The notes under the pieces are model-generated. The model saw only the letters and a list, made by a program, of their open reading frames with translations. It was not told the DNA's origin and did not search any database. Both the position numbers and the translations under genes were made by a program. From an uncultured Muribaculaceae bacterium (GTDB lineage: Bacteria; Bacteroidota; Bacteroidia; Bacteroidales; Muribaculaceae): a stretch of DNA of 64,000 nt. How positions within the stretch are numbered: position 1 is the stretch's first letter; every line of letters begins with the position of its first letter. Below are positions 1-8,960 of this stretch, piece after piece. The DNA lies in the NCBI GenBank assembly GCA_904501735.1, contig CAJGBY010000001.1, positions 1 to 64,000 of the forward strand. Direction: 5' to 3'.

Positions 1-57
1 GAAGACATGCACCGCATGGCTGAAGCTAACCGTGCATTCGCTCACTTTAGATTTTAA
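1..57 (+). CDS. rpsG: 30S ribosomal protein S7, C-terminal end (partial)
   Basis: The window opens inside a reading frame whose last 19 residues (EDMHRMAEANRAFAHFRF region) match the C-terminus of S7, the small-subunit head protein that binds the 3' major domain of 16S rRNA. The stop is at 55-57 and fusA follows after 13 bases, the usual rpsL-rpsG-fusA order of the str operon. Only the tail is visible. Confidence 0.9.
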   Translation, partial: EDMHRMAEANRAFAHFRF

Positions 58-70
58 TTGATTGACCGTT

Positions 71-2197
71 ATGAGCAAGTTAGACGAAAAACTAGTTTTT
101 ACGCGTAACCTAGGTATCATGGCTCACATCGATGCTGGTAAGACTACTACATCTGAGCGTATTTTGTTTTTCACTGGTCTTACTCACAAGATTGGTGAAG
201 TTCACGAAGGTGGCGCAACAATGGACTGGATGGAGCAAGAGCAAGAACGTGGTATCACTATCACATCTGCTGCTACTACTGCATTCTGGAACTATGATGA
301 AAAGCAATTTAAGATCAACTTGATTGATACTCCAGGACACGTTGACTTTACTGTGGAAGTAGAACGTTCATTGCGTGTACTTGATGGTGCTGTTGCTACT
401 TACTGTGCAGTAGGTGGTGTGCAACCTCAGTCAGAAACTGTATGGCGTCAAGCTGATAAATATAATGTACCTCGTATTGGTTATGTAAACAAGATGGACC
501 GTTCGGGTGCTAACTTCTTCGAAGTAGTACGCCAAATGCGTGATGTACTTGGTGCAAACCCATGTCCAATCGAATTGCCAATCGGTGCAGAAGAAACTTT
601 CAAGGGCGTTGTTGACCTTGTAAAGATGAAAGCATATTTCTGGCCAGAAGCTGACGAAAGCCACAACTATGTAGTTGAAGAAATTCCTGCTAACATGTTG
701 GCTGAATGTGAAGAATGGCGTGATAAGATGCTTGAAACAATCGCTGAATTTGACGATGAATTGATGGAAAAATATTTCGATGATCCATCAACTATCGAAG
801 AAGCAGAAATCAAGCGCGCTATCCGTAACGCTACATTGAAGATGCAAATCGTTCCAATGCTTTGCGGTAGCTCATTCAAGAATAAGGGTGTTCAACCACT
901 TCTTGATGCAGTTTGTGCTTATTTGCCAAGCCCTGCTGACTGCGAACAAATCGTAGGTCACTCAGTTGATAACTCAGAAGAAGAAATTATCCGTAAACCT
1001 TCTTATGATGAACCAACTTCAGCTCTTGCATTTAAGATCGCTACTGACCCTTATGTAGGTCGTTTGGTATTCTTCCGTGTATACTCAGGTTCAGTTGAAG
1101 CTGGTAGCTATGTATTCAATACTCGCTCAGGCAAGAAGGAACGTGTATCTCGTTTGTTCCAAATGCACTCAAGCAAGCAAAACCCAATGGAAGTAATTGG
1201 TTGTGGTGATATTGGTGCAGGTGTAGGTTTCAAGGATATCCGTACTGGTGATACTCTTTGCTCTGAAGATGCTCCAATCGTACTTGAATCAATGGAATTC
1301 CCAGATCCTGTGATCGGTATTGCTGTTGAGCCTAAGACTCAAAAAGACCTTGATAAGCTTGGTGTTGGTCTACAAAAGCTTGCTGAAGAAGACCCAACAT
1401 TTACAGTACAAACTAACGAAGAAACTGGTCAAACAGTTATTAGTGGTATGGGTGAGCTTCACTTGGATATCATTATTGACCGTCTTCGCCGTGAGTTCAA
1501 GGTTGAATGTAACCAAGGTCGTCCTCAAGTAACATATAAGGAATCAATCACTGCTCCAGTTGAACTTCGCGAAGTGTTCAAGAAGCAAACTGGTGGTCGC
1601 GGTAAGTTCGCTGATATCATCGTTCGCATCGAACCAGTTGACGAAGGTTTTGAAGGTAGCCTTCAATTCGTTGACGAAGTTAAGGGTGGTAACGTGCCTA
1701 AGGAATTCATTCCTTCAGTACAAAAAGGTTTCGCTACTGCAATGAAGAATGGTGTGCTTGCTGGTTACCCAATCGAACAATTGAAAGTTACTTTGATCGA
1801 CGGTTCGTTCCACCCAGTTGACTCTGACCAATTGTCATTCGAATTGTGTGCTATCCAAGCATTCAAGAAGGGTTGCGAAAAGGCAGGTCCAGTTCTTTTG
1901 GAACCAATCATGAAGGTTGAAGTTGTTACTCCAGAAGAAAGTATGGGTGACGTGATTGGTGACTTGAACAAGCGTCGTGGTCAAGTAGAAGGTATGGAAT
2001 CAAGCCGCAGTGGTGCTCGTATCGTTAAGGCTAAGACTCCTCTTGCTGAAATGTTCGGTTATGTTACAGCATTGCGTACAATTACATCAGGTCGTGCTAC
2101 TTCTACAATGACATTCTCACACTATGCTGAAGTAAGTACTTCAATTGCAAAGGCTGTGTTGACTGAATGCAACGGTCGAGTAGATCTATTGAAATAA
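71..2197 (+). CDS. fusA: Elongation factor G
   Basis: Translational GTPase that moves tRNAs and mRNA through the ribosome after peptide transfer. The 708-residue length is normal for EF-G. The P-loop AHIDAGKT is at about residues 18-25, followed by DTPGHVDF (G3) and NKMD (G4), then the beta-barrel and the EF-G-specific C-terminal domains. The frame is open from a TTG at 62, but ATG 71 gives the family N-terminus (MSKLDEKL). It lies between rpsG and rpsJ, so it is the canonical str-operon copy and is probably co-transcribed with the S10 cluster. Confidence 0.98.
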   Translation: MSKLDEKLVFTRNLGIMAHIDAGKTTTSERILFFTGLTHKIGEVHEGGATMDWMEQEQERGITITSAATTAFWNYDEKQFKINLIDTPGHVDFTVEVERSLRVLDGAVATYCAVGGVQPQSETVWRQADKYNVPRIGYVNKMDRSGANFFEVVRQMRDVLGANPCPIELPIGAEETFKGVVDLVKMKAYFWPEADESHNYVVEEIPANMLAECEEWRDKMLETIAEFDDELMEKYFDDPSTIEEAEIKRAIRNATLKMQIVPMLCGSSFKNKGVQPLLDAVCAYLPSPADCEQIVGHSVDNSEEEIIRKPSYDEPTSALAFKIATDPYVGRLVFFRVYSGSVEAGSYVFNTRSGKKERVSRLFQMHSSKQNPMEVIGCGDIGAGVGFKDIRTGDTLCSEDAPIVLESMEFPDPVIGIAVEPKTQKDLDKLGVGLQKLAEEDPTFTVQTNEETGQTVISGMGELHLDIIIDRLRREFKVECNQGRPQVTYKESITAPVELREVFKKQTGGRGKFADIIVRIEPVDEGFEGSLQFVDEVKGGNVPKEFIPSVQKGFATAMKNGVLAGYPIEQLKVTLIDGSFHPVDSDQLSFELCAIQAFKKGCEKAGPVLLEPIMKVEVVTPEESMGDVIGDLNKRRGQVEGMESSRSGARIVKAKTPLAEMFGYVTALRTITSGRATSTMTFSHYAEVSTSIAKAVLTECNGRVDLLK

Positions 2198-2216
2198 TAT
2201 TTTATTACAAAATACA

Positions 2217-2522
2217 ATGAGCCAAAAAATCAGAATTAAATTAAAATCTTACGATCACAACTTGGTTGACAAGTCAGCTGAGAGGATAGTTAAGACTGTG
2301 AAGGCAACAGGTGCAACAGTAAGTGGTCCAATTCCACTTCCTACACACAAGAGAATTTTCACTGTAAACCGTTCGACTTTCGTTAATAAGAAGTCTCGTG
2401 AACAATTCCAATTGTCTTCATTTAAGAGATTGATCGACATCTACAGCTCAACAGCTAAGACTGTTGATGCATTGATGAAGCTTGAATTGCCTAGCGGCGT
2501 TGAAGTAGAAATCAAGGTGTAA
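2217..2522 (+). CDS. rpsJ: 30S ribosomal protein S10
   Basis: Small-subunit head protein, also the NusG/NusE partner in transcription antitermination. The 101-residue length is standard, and the chain begins SQKIRIKLKSYDHNLVD, including the typical KSYDH motif. It is the first gene of the S10 cluster, only 19 bases after fusA, so str and S10 clusters run on without an obvious terminator. Confidence 0.98.
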   Translation: MSQKIRIKLKSYDHNLVDKSAERIVKTVKATGATVSGPIPLPTHKRIFTVNRSTFVNKKSREQFQLSSFKRLIDIYSSTAKTVDALMKLELPSGVEVEIKV

Positions 2523-2580
2523 TCAAAAGCGATTATTTTAACTAAATTAAGTGATTAAGAAAAATTAAAAATTAAGAGAA

Positions 2581-3198
2581 ATGCCAGGATTATTAGGAAA
2601 GAAAATCGGAATGACATCCGTATTCAGTGCCGACGGTAAGAATATTCCGTGCACTGTTATCGAAGTGGGTCCTTGTGTTGTTACTCAAGTGAAAACAATT
2701 GAAAAAGACGGTTATGAAGCAATTCAGCTTGGTTTCGTAGAAAAGAAAGACAAGCACACAACTGCTCAAATGGCTGGTCACTTCAAGAAAGCTGGTGTAG
2801 CGCCACAAAGATACTTGGCCGAGTTCAAAAATTTTGATCAAGAGTACAAATTGGGCGACGTAATTGGTGTAGACCTATTTGAAGGTGCTGAATTCGTAGA
2901 TATTGCAGGTACTTCAAAGGGTAAGGGTTACCAAGGTGTTGTTAAGCGTCACGGTTTCGGTGGTGTGGGTCAATCAACTCACGGTCAACACAACCGTCTA
3001 CGCGCTCCAGGTTCTATTGGTGCTTGTTCATATCCTGCGAAAGTATTCAAGGGAATGCGTATGGCTGGCCAAATGGGAAATGAACGTGTAACTGTTCAGA
3101 ATCTACAAGTTATCAAGGTTATGCCTGAGAACAATCTTCTTTTGATTAAGGGTTCAGTTCCAGGTTGTAAAGGTTCAATCGTATTAATTGAAAAGTAA
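2581..3198 (+). CDS. rplC: 50S ribosomal protein L3
   Basis: Early-assembly large-subunit protein reaching towards the peptidyl-transferase centre. It has 205 residues and starts MPGLLGKKIGMTSVF, the usual Bacteroidetes N-terminus; the loop motif GGVGQSTHGQHNRLRAPGS is in the middle. It is preceded by a 58-base AT-rich gap with no hairpin that I can see. rplD follows after 2 bases. Confidence 0.98.
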   Translation: MPGLLGKKIGMTSVFSADGKNIPCTVIEVGPCVVTQVKTIEKDGYEAIQLGFVEKKDKHTTAQMAGHFKKAGVAPQRYLAEFKNFDQEYKLGDVIGVDLFEGAEFVDIAGTSKGKGYQGVVKRHGFGGVGQSTHGQHNRLRAPGSIGACSYPAKVFKGMRMAGQMGNERVTVQNLQVIKVMPENNLLLIKGSVPGCKGSIVLIEK

Positions 3199-3200
3199 TA

Positions 3201-3821
3201 ATGGAACTATCAGTATATAATATCAAAGGTGAAGACACAGGAAAGAAGGTCGTGCTTAATGACGAAGTGTTCGGTCTAGAACCAAACGAGCACGTAATCT
3301 ATCTTGCTGTTAAGCAGTATTTGGCTAACCAACGCCAAGGTACTCACAAGGCTAAGGAAAGAAGTGAAGTTGCTGGTAGTACACGCAAGCTTGGCAAGCA
3401 AAAAGGTGGTGGTGGCGCTCGTCGTGGTGACATCAATTCTCCAGTGCTTGTAGGTGGTGGTCGTGTATTCGGTCCACGTCCTCGTGACTATCGTTTCAAG
3501 TTGAATAAGAAGGTTAAGGATTTGGCTCGTAAGTCAGCTCTTTCTTACAAGGCTCTTAACAATCAAATTACAGTTGTTGAAGACTTTACTTTCGAAGCTC
3601 CTAAAACTAAAGAATTCATAAACTTTGCTAAAAATATTAAATTGGAAGGCGTTAAAATGCTTTTGGTTTTAGCAAATGAAAATAAAAATGTAACTTTGTC
3701 AGCGCGTAATATTCAAGGTGCGAATATTACATCTGCTGCTCAGCTTAACACTTACGAAGTTCTTGATAACAAGGCGCTAGTGTTGACTGAGAGCAGCGTT
3801 GCTGTGTTGAATGAACTATAA
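3201..3821 (+). CDS. rplD: 50S ribosomal protein L4
   Basis: Lines the nascent-peptide exit tunnel. It has 206 residues. The tunnel-loop segment KQKGGGGARRGD followed by FGPRPRDY identifies the family. In Proteobacteria L4 represses its own operon; no equivalent leader is evident here. It sits between rplC and rplW. Confidence 0.98.
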   Translation: MELSVYNIKGEDTGKKVVLNDEVFGLEPNEHVIYLAVKQYLANQRQGTHKAKERSEVAGSTRKLGKQKGGGGARRGDINSPVLVGGGRVFGPRPRDYRFKLNKKVKDLARKSALSYKALNNQITVVEDFTFEAPKTKEFINFAKNIKLEGVKMLLVLANENKNVTLSARNIQGANITSAAQLNTYEVLDNKALVLTESSVAVLNEL

Positions 3822-3825
3822 TTAT

Positions 3826-3833
3826 AAGGAGGT
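3826..3833 (+). promoter_or_regulatory. Strong Shine-Dalgarno site of rplW
   Basis: AAGGAGGT lies 6 bases before the rplW ATG. This is a near-perfect complement of the 16S rRNA 3' end, whereas almost every other start in this window has only A-rich sequence, as is usual for Bacteroidetes. Confidence 0.8.
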
Positions 3834-3839
3834 ATAAAA

Positions 3840-4130
3840 ATGAATATAATGATCAAACCAATCGTTACAGAAAAAGCTACTGCGATAACTGAAAAGCTTA
3901 ATCGCTATACTTTCTGTGTATCTCCTGACGCTAACAAGTACCAAATCAAGAGCTTGGTTGAAGAACTTTATGGCGTAAAGGTGGCTTCAGTAAACACAAT
4001 GAACTACGAAGGCAAGAACAAACAACGTTACACTAAGGCAGGTATTATTCGCGGTAAAAAGCCAGCGTTTAAGAAAGCTATCGTAACTCTTGCTGAAGGT
4101 GAAACTATAGATTTTTATAGCAATATTTAA
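3840..4130 (+). CDS. rplW: 50S ribosomal protein L23
   Basis: Protein at the tunnel exit that docks trigger factor and SRP. It has 96 residues, with the opening IMIKPIVTEKAT and the later KGKNK/RYTKAGIIRGKKPAFKKA segment typical of the family. The start is fixed by the strong Shine-Dalgarno sequence just upstream, unusual for this organism group. It lies between rplD and rplB. Confidence 0.97.
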   Translation: MNIMIKPIVTEKATAITEKLNRYTFCVSPDANKYQIKSLVEELYGVKVASVNTMNYEGKNKQRYTKAGIIRGKKPAFKKAIVTLAEGETIDFYSNI

Positions 4131-4138
4131 TAAATAAG

Positions 4139-4963
4139 ATGGCAGTAAGAAAATTCAAGCCCACAACACCGGGGCAAAGACACAAAGTTATTGGTGTGTT
4201 CGATGACATTACAACAAGCACACCAGAGAAATCTCTTACAGTCGGAAAGCGTTCTACCGGTGGCCGTAACAATGAAGGCCACCGTACAACACGCTATGTA
4301 GGCGGTGGACACAAGCGTAAATACCGTATCATCGACTTTAAGAGAAATAAGGACGGTGTGCCAGCAACAGTAAAGACAATCGAGTACGATCCAAACCGTT
4401 CGGCTCGCATTGCCCTTCTTTATTATGTTGATGGCTCTAAAGCTTATATGATTGCACCCAACGGATTGAAGGTTGGCTCTACAGTCATGAGTGGAGCAGA
4501 AGCAGCACCTGAAGTAGGTAACGCTCTTCCACTTAACAAAATACCTGTTGGTACATTAATTCATAACATCGAATTGCGACCAGGTCAAGGTGCAATGATG
4601 GCAAGAAGTGCCGGTACATTCGCGCAATTGACATCACGTGATGGTGATTATGCTATTATCAAATTGCCTTCGGGAGAAACTCGCAAGATCCTTGCTACTT
4701 GTAAAGCTACAGTAGGTGTAGTTGGTAACTCAGACCACGCTTTGGAACGCTCAGGTAAAGCAGGTCGTTCACGTTGGTTAGGACGTCGTCCTCACAACCG
4801 TGGTGTGGTAATGAACCCAGTAGATCACCCAATGGGTGGTGGTGAAGGCCGTCAATCAGGAGGTCACCCAAGATCACGCAATGGCGTTTACGCTAAGGGT
4901 CTCAAGACACGTGCTCCGAAGAAGCATTCTTCTAAGTACATTATTGAAAGAAGAAAGAAGTAA
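4139..4963 (+). CDS. rplB: 50S ribosomal protein L2
   Basis: Core large-subunit protein needed for subunit joining and peptidyl transfer. It has 274 residues, the usual length. It shows MAVRKFKPTTPGQRH at the start, GRNNEGHRTTRYVGGGHKR, and the C-terminal NPVDHPMGGGEGR region containing the conserved histidine. It follows rplW by 8 bases. Confidence 0.98.
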   Translation: MAVRKFKPTTPGQRHKVIGVFDDITTSTPEKSLTVGKRSTGGRNNEGHRTTRYVGGGHKRKYRIIDFKRNKDGVPATVKTIEYDPNRSARIALLYYVDGSKAYMIAPNGLKVGSTVMSGAEAAPEVGNALPLNKIPVGTLIHNIELRPGQGAMMARSAGTFAQLTSRDGDYAIIKLPSGETRKILATCKATVGVVGNSDHALERSGKAGRSRWLGRRPHNRGVVMNPVDHPMGGGEGRQSGGHPRSRNGVYAKGLKTRAPKKHSSKYIIERRKK

Positions 4964-4982
4964 TTTGATTAATTAGTAAACT

Positions 4983-5252
4983 ATGAGTCGTTCATTAAAG
5001 AAAGGTCCATTTATCAGCGTGAAACTTGAAAAGAAAGTTGCTGCTATGGAAGAAAGTGGAAAGAAGGCAGTGATCAAGACTTGGTCTCGTGCATCAATGA
5101 TTTCACCAGATTTCGTAGGTCACACTTTCGCAGTACACAATGGTAATAAATTTATTCCCGTTTATGTTACTGAAAATATGGTAGGTCACAAGTTGGGCGA
5201 ATTCGCTCTTACTCGTACTTTCCGTGGACACGGTGGTAACAAGAAGAAATAA
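4983..5252 (+). CDS. rpsS: 30S ribosomal protein S19
   Basis: Small-subunit head protein that contacts S13 and the A-site finger. It has 89 residues, beginning MSRSLKKGPFI and ending in the basic GEFALTRTFRGHGG tail, both family hallmarks. It sits between rplB and rplV as in almost all S10 clusters. Confidence 0.98.
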   Translation: MSRSLKKGPFISVKLEKKVAAMEESGKKAVIKTWSRASMISPDFVGHTFAVHNGNKFIPVYVTENMVGHKLGEFALTRTFRGHGGNKKK

Positions 5253-5303
5253 TTAGGACCCGGGATATAACAATTTTTGATAAAAAAAAGAATTAATAAT
5301 ACA

Positions 5304-5708
5304 ATGGGTAAAAGAAAAAGAGAATCGGCTGAGAAGATCAAGGAAGCTAAAAAGACGGTTTCTTTCGCAAAGTTGAAGAACGTCCCTACTTCTCCACGCA
5401 AAATGCGCTTGGTAGCTGATATGGTGCGTGGCAAGGAAGTATTCCAAGCTTTGGGTATCCTCAAATTCTCAAATAAAGAAGCCGCTGCCAGAGTAGAAAA
5501 GCTTCTACGTTCGGCTATCGCGAATTGGGAACAAAAGAATGAAAGAAAGGCTGAAAACGGAGAATTGTTCATCAATACTATCTTCGTTGATTGCGCTCCA
5601 ATGTTGAAGCGTTTGCGCACAGCTCCTCAAGGTCGCGGATACAGAATTCGTAAAAGATCAAATCACGTAACATTGTTCGTGGGTACAAAAGAAACTACTA
5701 ACGCATAA
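5304..5708 (+). CDS. rplV: 50S ribosomal protein L22
   Basis: Tunnel-wall protein contacting all 23S rRNA domains. The frame is open from a TTG at 5277, but ATG 5304 (MGKRKRESAEKIKE) is the better start and gives 134 residues. Conserved PTSPRKMRLVADMVRGK and the C-terminal hairpin GYRIRKRSNHVT are visible. The N-terminal extension before VSFAKLKN is of the Bacteroidetes type. Confidence 0.96.
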   Translation: MGKRKRESAEKIKEAKKTVSFAKLKNVPTSPRKMRLVADMVRGKEVFQALGILKFSNKEAAARVEKLLRSAIANWEQKNERKAENGELFINTIFVDCAPMLKRLRTAPQGRGYRIRKRSNHVTLFVGTKETTNA

Positions 5709-5723
5709 ATTATAGCATAAGGT

Positions 5724-6455
5724 ATGGGACAAAAAGTTAATCCAATAAGTAATCGTCTAGGTGTCATCAGAGGTTGGGATTCTAACTGGTATGGTGGAGA
5801 TAATTATGGCGATACTTTGCTTGAAGACAGCAAAATCCGCAAATATCTTAATGCGAGATTGGCGAAAGCTAGTGTATCACGAATTGTAATTGAAAGAACT
5901 CTTAAGCTTGTCACTATAACAGTGTGTACATCTCGTCCAGGTCTTATCATCGGTAAGGGTGGTCAAGAAGTTGACAAGTTGAAAGAAGAATTGAAAGCAA
6001 TCACTGACAAGGACGTACAAATCAACATTTATGAAGTGAAGCGTCCTGAACTTGACGCTCAAATCGTGGCTAACAACATCGCGCGTCAAATCGAAGGTAA
6101 GATTGCTTATCGTCGTGCAGTGAAGATGGCTATTGCATCTACAATGCGCATCGGTGCCGAAGGTATCAAGGTACAAGTGAGCGGACGTTTGAACGGTGCT
6201 GAAATGGCACGCTCTGAAATGTTCAAGGAAGGCCGTACACCACTTCACACACTTCGCGCTGACATCGACTATGCTTTGGTAGAAGCTTTGACTAAGGTGG
6301 GTATCATCGGTGTTAAGGTTTGGATTTGCAAGGGCGAAGTTTACGGAAAGCGTGATCTTGCTCCTCAATTCGCTACTAACGCAAAGGAAGGTCGTGGTAA
6401 TAATAACGGAGCACCTCGCAGAGGCGGCTTCAGAAAGCAAAAGAACAATCGTTAA
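5724..6455 (+). CDS. rpsC: 30S ribosomal protein S3
   Basis: Head protein at the mRNA entry channel. It has 243 residues: the N-terminal MGQKVNPISNRLG, a KH type II domain with GxxG as LIIGKGGQEVDKL, then the C-terminal domain GAEMARSEMFKEGRTPLHTLRADIDY. The basic tail ends GGFRKQKNNR. It follows rplV by 15 bases. Confidence 0.98.
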   Translation: MGQKVNPISNRLGVIRGWDSNWYGGDNYGDTLLEDSKIRKYLNARLAKASVSRIVIERTLKLVTITVCTSRPGLIIGKGGQEVDKLKEELKAITDKDVQINIYEVKRPELDAQIVANNIARQIEGKIAYRRAVKMAIASTMRIGAEGIKVQVSGRLNGAEMARSEMFKEGRTPLHTLRADIDYALVEALTKVGIIGVKVWICKGEVYGKRDLAPQFATNAKEGRGNNNGAPRRGGFRKQKNNR

Positions 6456-6475
6456 TCGACTGAAATTACAGAACA

Positions 6476-6907
6476 ATGTTACAACCAAAGAAAACAAAAT
6501 TCAGAAGAGTACAACATGGAACTCAAAAAGGTTTCGCACATCGCGGTACTACTCTTGCGTTCGGCTCTTTTGGTATAAAGACTCTTGAGACCAAGTGGAT
6601 TACAGGTCGTCAAATCGAGGCTGCTCGTATCGCTGTAACCCGTTACATGCAACGTCAAGGTCAAATTTGGATCAGAATTTTCCCTGATAAACCTATTACT
6701 CGCAAGCCAGCTGACGTGCGTATGGGTAAGGGTAAGGGTGCTCCAGAAGGTTTTGTGGCACCAGTTACCCCAGGTAGAGTGTTAATTGAAGTAGAAGGCG
6801 TAAGCTACGATATCGCTAAGGAAGCATTGCGTTTGGCAGCTCAAAAGCTACCAGTTGCTACTAAGTTTATCGTGCGTCGTGACTACGATGAATCTCAAAA
6901 CGTGTAA
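6476..6907 (+). CDS. rplP: 50S ribosomal protein L16
   Basis: Large-subunit protein that positions A-site tRNA. It has 143 residues. The start MLQPKKTKFRRVQHG and the conserved RMGKGKGAPEGFVAPV block are clear. It lies in the standard rpsC-rplP-rpmC order. Confidence 0.98.
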   Translation: MLQPKKTKFRRVQHGTQKGFAHRGTTLAFGSFGIKTLETKWITGRQIEAARIAVTRYMQRQGQIWIRIFPDKPITRKPADVRMGKGKGAPEGFVAPVTPGRVLIEVEGVSYDIAKEALRLAAQKLPVATKFIVRRDYDESQNV

Positions 6908-6919
6908 TACTTTAAGGAT

Positions 6920-7117
6920 ATGAAACAAGCTGAAATTAAAGAACTAAGCGACAAGGAACTTAAGGAAAGACTTGAAGTGGCTGAAAAGGCATATTTGCAA
7001 ACTAAGATCAACCACGCAATCTCACCTCTTGACAATCCTTCAAAGATTACAAAGGATCGCAAAGAGATTGCACGTATGAAAACCGAGATTAGAGCTCGTG
7101 AATTATCATCAAAATAA
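6920..7117 (+). CDS. rpmC: 50S ribosomal protein L29
   Basis: Small helical-hairpin protein near the tunnel exit. It has 65 residues, MKQAEIKELSDKELKERLEV, with the two-helix pattern of the family and a conserved RKEIARMKTEIRARE segment. It lies between rplP and rpsQ, 12 bases after rplP. Confidence 0.97.
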   Translation: MKQAEIKELSDKELKERLEVAEKAYLQTKINHAISPLDNPSKITKDRKEIARMKTEIRARELSSK

Positions 7118-7128
7118 TCCCCGAATAA

Positions 7129-7386
7129 ATGGAAACTAGAAATTTAAGAAAAGAAAGAATTGGGATTGTTTCTAGCAACAAGGGTGACAAGACTATCACT
7201 GTAACAATCAAGTGGAAAGAGAAGCACCCAATTTATGGTAAGTTTGTCAACAAGACAAAGAAGTACCACGCTCACGATGAAAAGAACGAATGTAGCGTAG
7301 GCGACAAGGTTCGCTTGATGGAAACTCGTCCTTTGAGCAAGACTAAGAGATGGAGATTGGTAGAAATAATTGAAAAAGTGAAGTAA
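7129..7386 (+). CDS. rpsQ: 30S ribosomal protein S17
   Basis: OB-fold protein binding 16S rRNA helices 7 and 11. It has 85 residues, with RKERIGIVSSNKGDKTITV at the N-terminus and RPLSKTKRWRLVEI at the end, both typical. rplN starts 4 bases after its stop, suggesting coupled translation. Confidence 0.98.
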   Translation: METRNLRKERIGIVSSNKGDKTITVTIKWKEKHPIYGKFVNKTKKYHAHDEKNECSVGDKVRLMETRPLSKTKRWRLVEIIEKVK

Positions 7387-7390
7387 GAAT

Positions 7391-7756
7391 ATGATACAGA
7401 CTGAGAGCCGATTGACAGTTGCAGATAACAGTGGTGCTAAAGAAGTACTATGTATCCGCGTTCTTGGAGGTACAGGCCGCCGTTATGCATCGGTAGGTGA
7501 CGTGATTGTAGTGACAGTTAAGCACGCAATCCCAGCATCTGATGTAAAGAAAGGTACTGTATCAAAAGCAGTTATCGTAAGAACTAAGAAGGAAATCCGT
7601 CGTGCAGATGGTTCATACATTCGTTTCGACGATAACGCATGTGTGTTATTGAATAATGCAGGTGAACTTCGTGGAACACGTATTTTCGGTCCTGTTGCTC
7701 GTGAATTGCGTGCTACAAATATGAAAATCGTTTCATTAGCGCCTGAAGTACTCTAA
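7391..7756 (+). CDS. rplN: 50S ribosomal protein L14
   Basis: Interface protein of the large subunit and docking site of the silencing factor RsfS. It has 121 residues beginning MIQTESRLTVADNSGAKE, almost the family consensus, and ending RELRATNMKIVSLAPEVL. It lies between rpsQ and rplX at the start of the spc cluster. Confidence 0.98.
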   Translation: MIQTESRLTVADNSGAKEVLCIRVLGGTGRRYASVGDVIVVTVKHAIPASDVKKGTVSKAVIVRTKKEIRRADGSYIRFDDNACVLLNNAGELRGTRIFGPVARELRATNMKIVSLAPEVL

Positions 7757-7777
7757 TTGATAAATATTTTATAGATA

Positions 7778-8098
7778 ATGGCTAAATTACATATCAAAAA
7801 GGGTGACACAGTTTATGTAAATGCTGGCGACGACAAAGGCAAGACAGGTCGCGTGTTGAGCGTGCTTGTAAGCAAGGGCAAGGCAGTAGTAGAAGGTGTC
7901 AATATGGTATCAAAGAGTACCAAGCCTAGTGCTAAGCATCCACAAGGAGGCATTGTGAAAATGGAAGCTCCTATCAATGTGTCAAATCTTAACTTGATTG
8001 ACCCTAAGAGCGGCAAGCCAACTCGCGTTGGACACCGTATCAACGAAAATGGAGTTAAAGTACGTTATTCAAAGAAATCAGGAGAGGAGATCAAGTAA
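7778..8098 (+). CDS. rplX: 50S ribosomal protein L24
   Basis: Assembly-initiator protein with a KOW motif (KKGDTVYVNAGDDKGKTGRV, residues 7-26). It has 106 residues. Its stop overlaps the rplE start by one base (TAATG), and a GAGGAG run at 8084-8089, inside its last codons, may serve as the rplE ribosome-binding site, a sign of translational coupling. Confidence 0.97.
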   Translation: MAKLHIKKGDTVYVNAGDDKGKTGRVLSVLVSKGKAVVEGVNMVSKSTKPSAKHPQGGIVKMEAPINVSNLNLIDPKSGKPTRVGHRINENGVKVRYSKKSGEEIK

Positions 8099-8634
8099 TG
8101 GCAACATTAAAGAACGAATACAAAGAAAGAATATTGCCTGCTTTAATGAAGAAATTCAATTATAGCACTGTGATGCAAGCTCCTAAGCTTCTTAAGATTG
8201 TTCTTAACGAAGGTTTGGGCGATGCAACTCAAGATAAGAAGATTATCGAGACTGCAATCAACGAATTGACAGCTATCACAGGTCAAAAGGCAGTTGCTAC
8301 CTTGTCAAAGAAGGACATTTCTAACTTCAAGGTGCGTAAAAAGATGCCTATCGGTGCTCGCGTAACTTTGCGTGGCGAACACATGTACGAATTCATGGAA
8401 CGTTTCATTCGTATCGCATTGCCTCGTATCCGTGACTTCAAGGGTATCCCTGGAAAGTTTGACGGTCGTGGTAACTATACTGTGGGTATCACTGAACAAA
8501 TTATTTTCCCTGAAATCAATATCGATTCTGTAAACAAGATGACTGGTATGAACATCACTTTCGTGACAACTGCTAAGACAGACGAAGAAGGATACGAATT
8601 GATGAAGGAATTTGGTTTACCATTCACAAAATAA
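8098..8634 (+). CDS. rplE: 50S ribosomal protein L5
   Basis: 5S rRNA-binding protein in the central protuberance. It has 178 residues, with LLKIVLNEGLGDATQD, the FKVRKKMPIGARVTLRG block and the C-terminal MTGMNITFVTTAKTDEEG. The start overlaps the rplX stop by one base. Confidence 0.98.
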   Translation: MATLKNEYKERILPALMKKFNYSTVMQAPKLLKIVLNEGLGDATQDKKIIETAINELTAITGQKAVATLSKKDISNFKVRKKMPIGARVTLRGEHMYEFMERFIRIALPRIRDFKGIPGKFDGRGNYTVGITEQIIFPEINIDSVNKMTGMNITFVTTAKTDEEGYELMKEFGLPFTK

Positions 8635-8648
8635 ATTAGAGACTAAGT

Positions 8649-8918
8649 ATGGCAAAAGAATCAATGAAAGCTCGTGAAGTGAAGAGAGCTAAGCTAGTAG
8701 CTAAGTATGCTGCTAAGAAGGCTGCTCTAAAGGCAGCTGGCGATTATGAAGGCTTGCAAGCACTTCCAAAGAATGCTTCTTCAGTGCGTTTGCACAATCG
8801 TTGCAAAATCACAGGTCGTCCAAAGGGTTACATGCGCCAATTCGGTATTTCACGTATTCAATTCCGTGAAATGGCTTCAGCAGGTTTGATCCCAGGTGTA
8901 AAGAAAGCGAGCTGGTAA
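8649..8918 (+). CDS. rpsN: 30S ribosomal protein S14, zinc-free form
   Basis: Small-subunit head protein. The 89-residue length is that of the long (C-minus) S14 class, and it has only one cysteine (NRCKITGRPKGY) instead of the two CxxC pairs of zinc-binding S14. The C-terminal FREMASAGLIPGVKKASW is diagnostic. An 81-base gap with a hairpin separates it from rpsH. Confidence 0.97.
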   Translation: MAKESMKAREVKRAKLVAKYAAKKAALKAAGDYEGLQALPKNASSVRLHNRCKITGRPKGYMRQFGISRIQFREMASAGLIPGVKKASW

Positions 8919-8960
8919 ACTAACAGTGAATATTAACAAAGCTAAAAGAGAGTATTAAAT

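Noticed and set aside
5877..6497. Long antisense frame over rpsC
   Set aside because: Same reason: it mirrors a highly biased ribosomal protein gene and has no start context or family resemblance.
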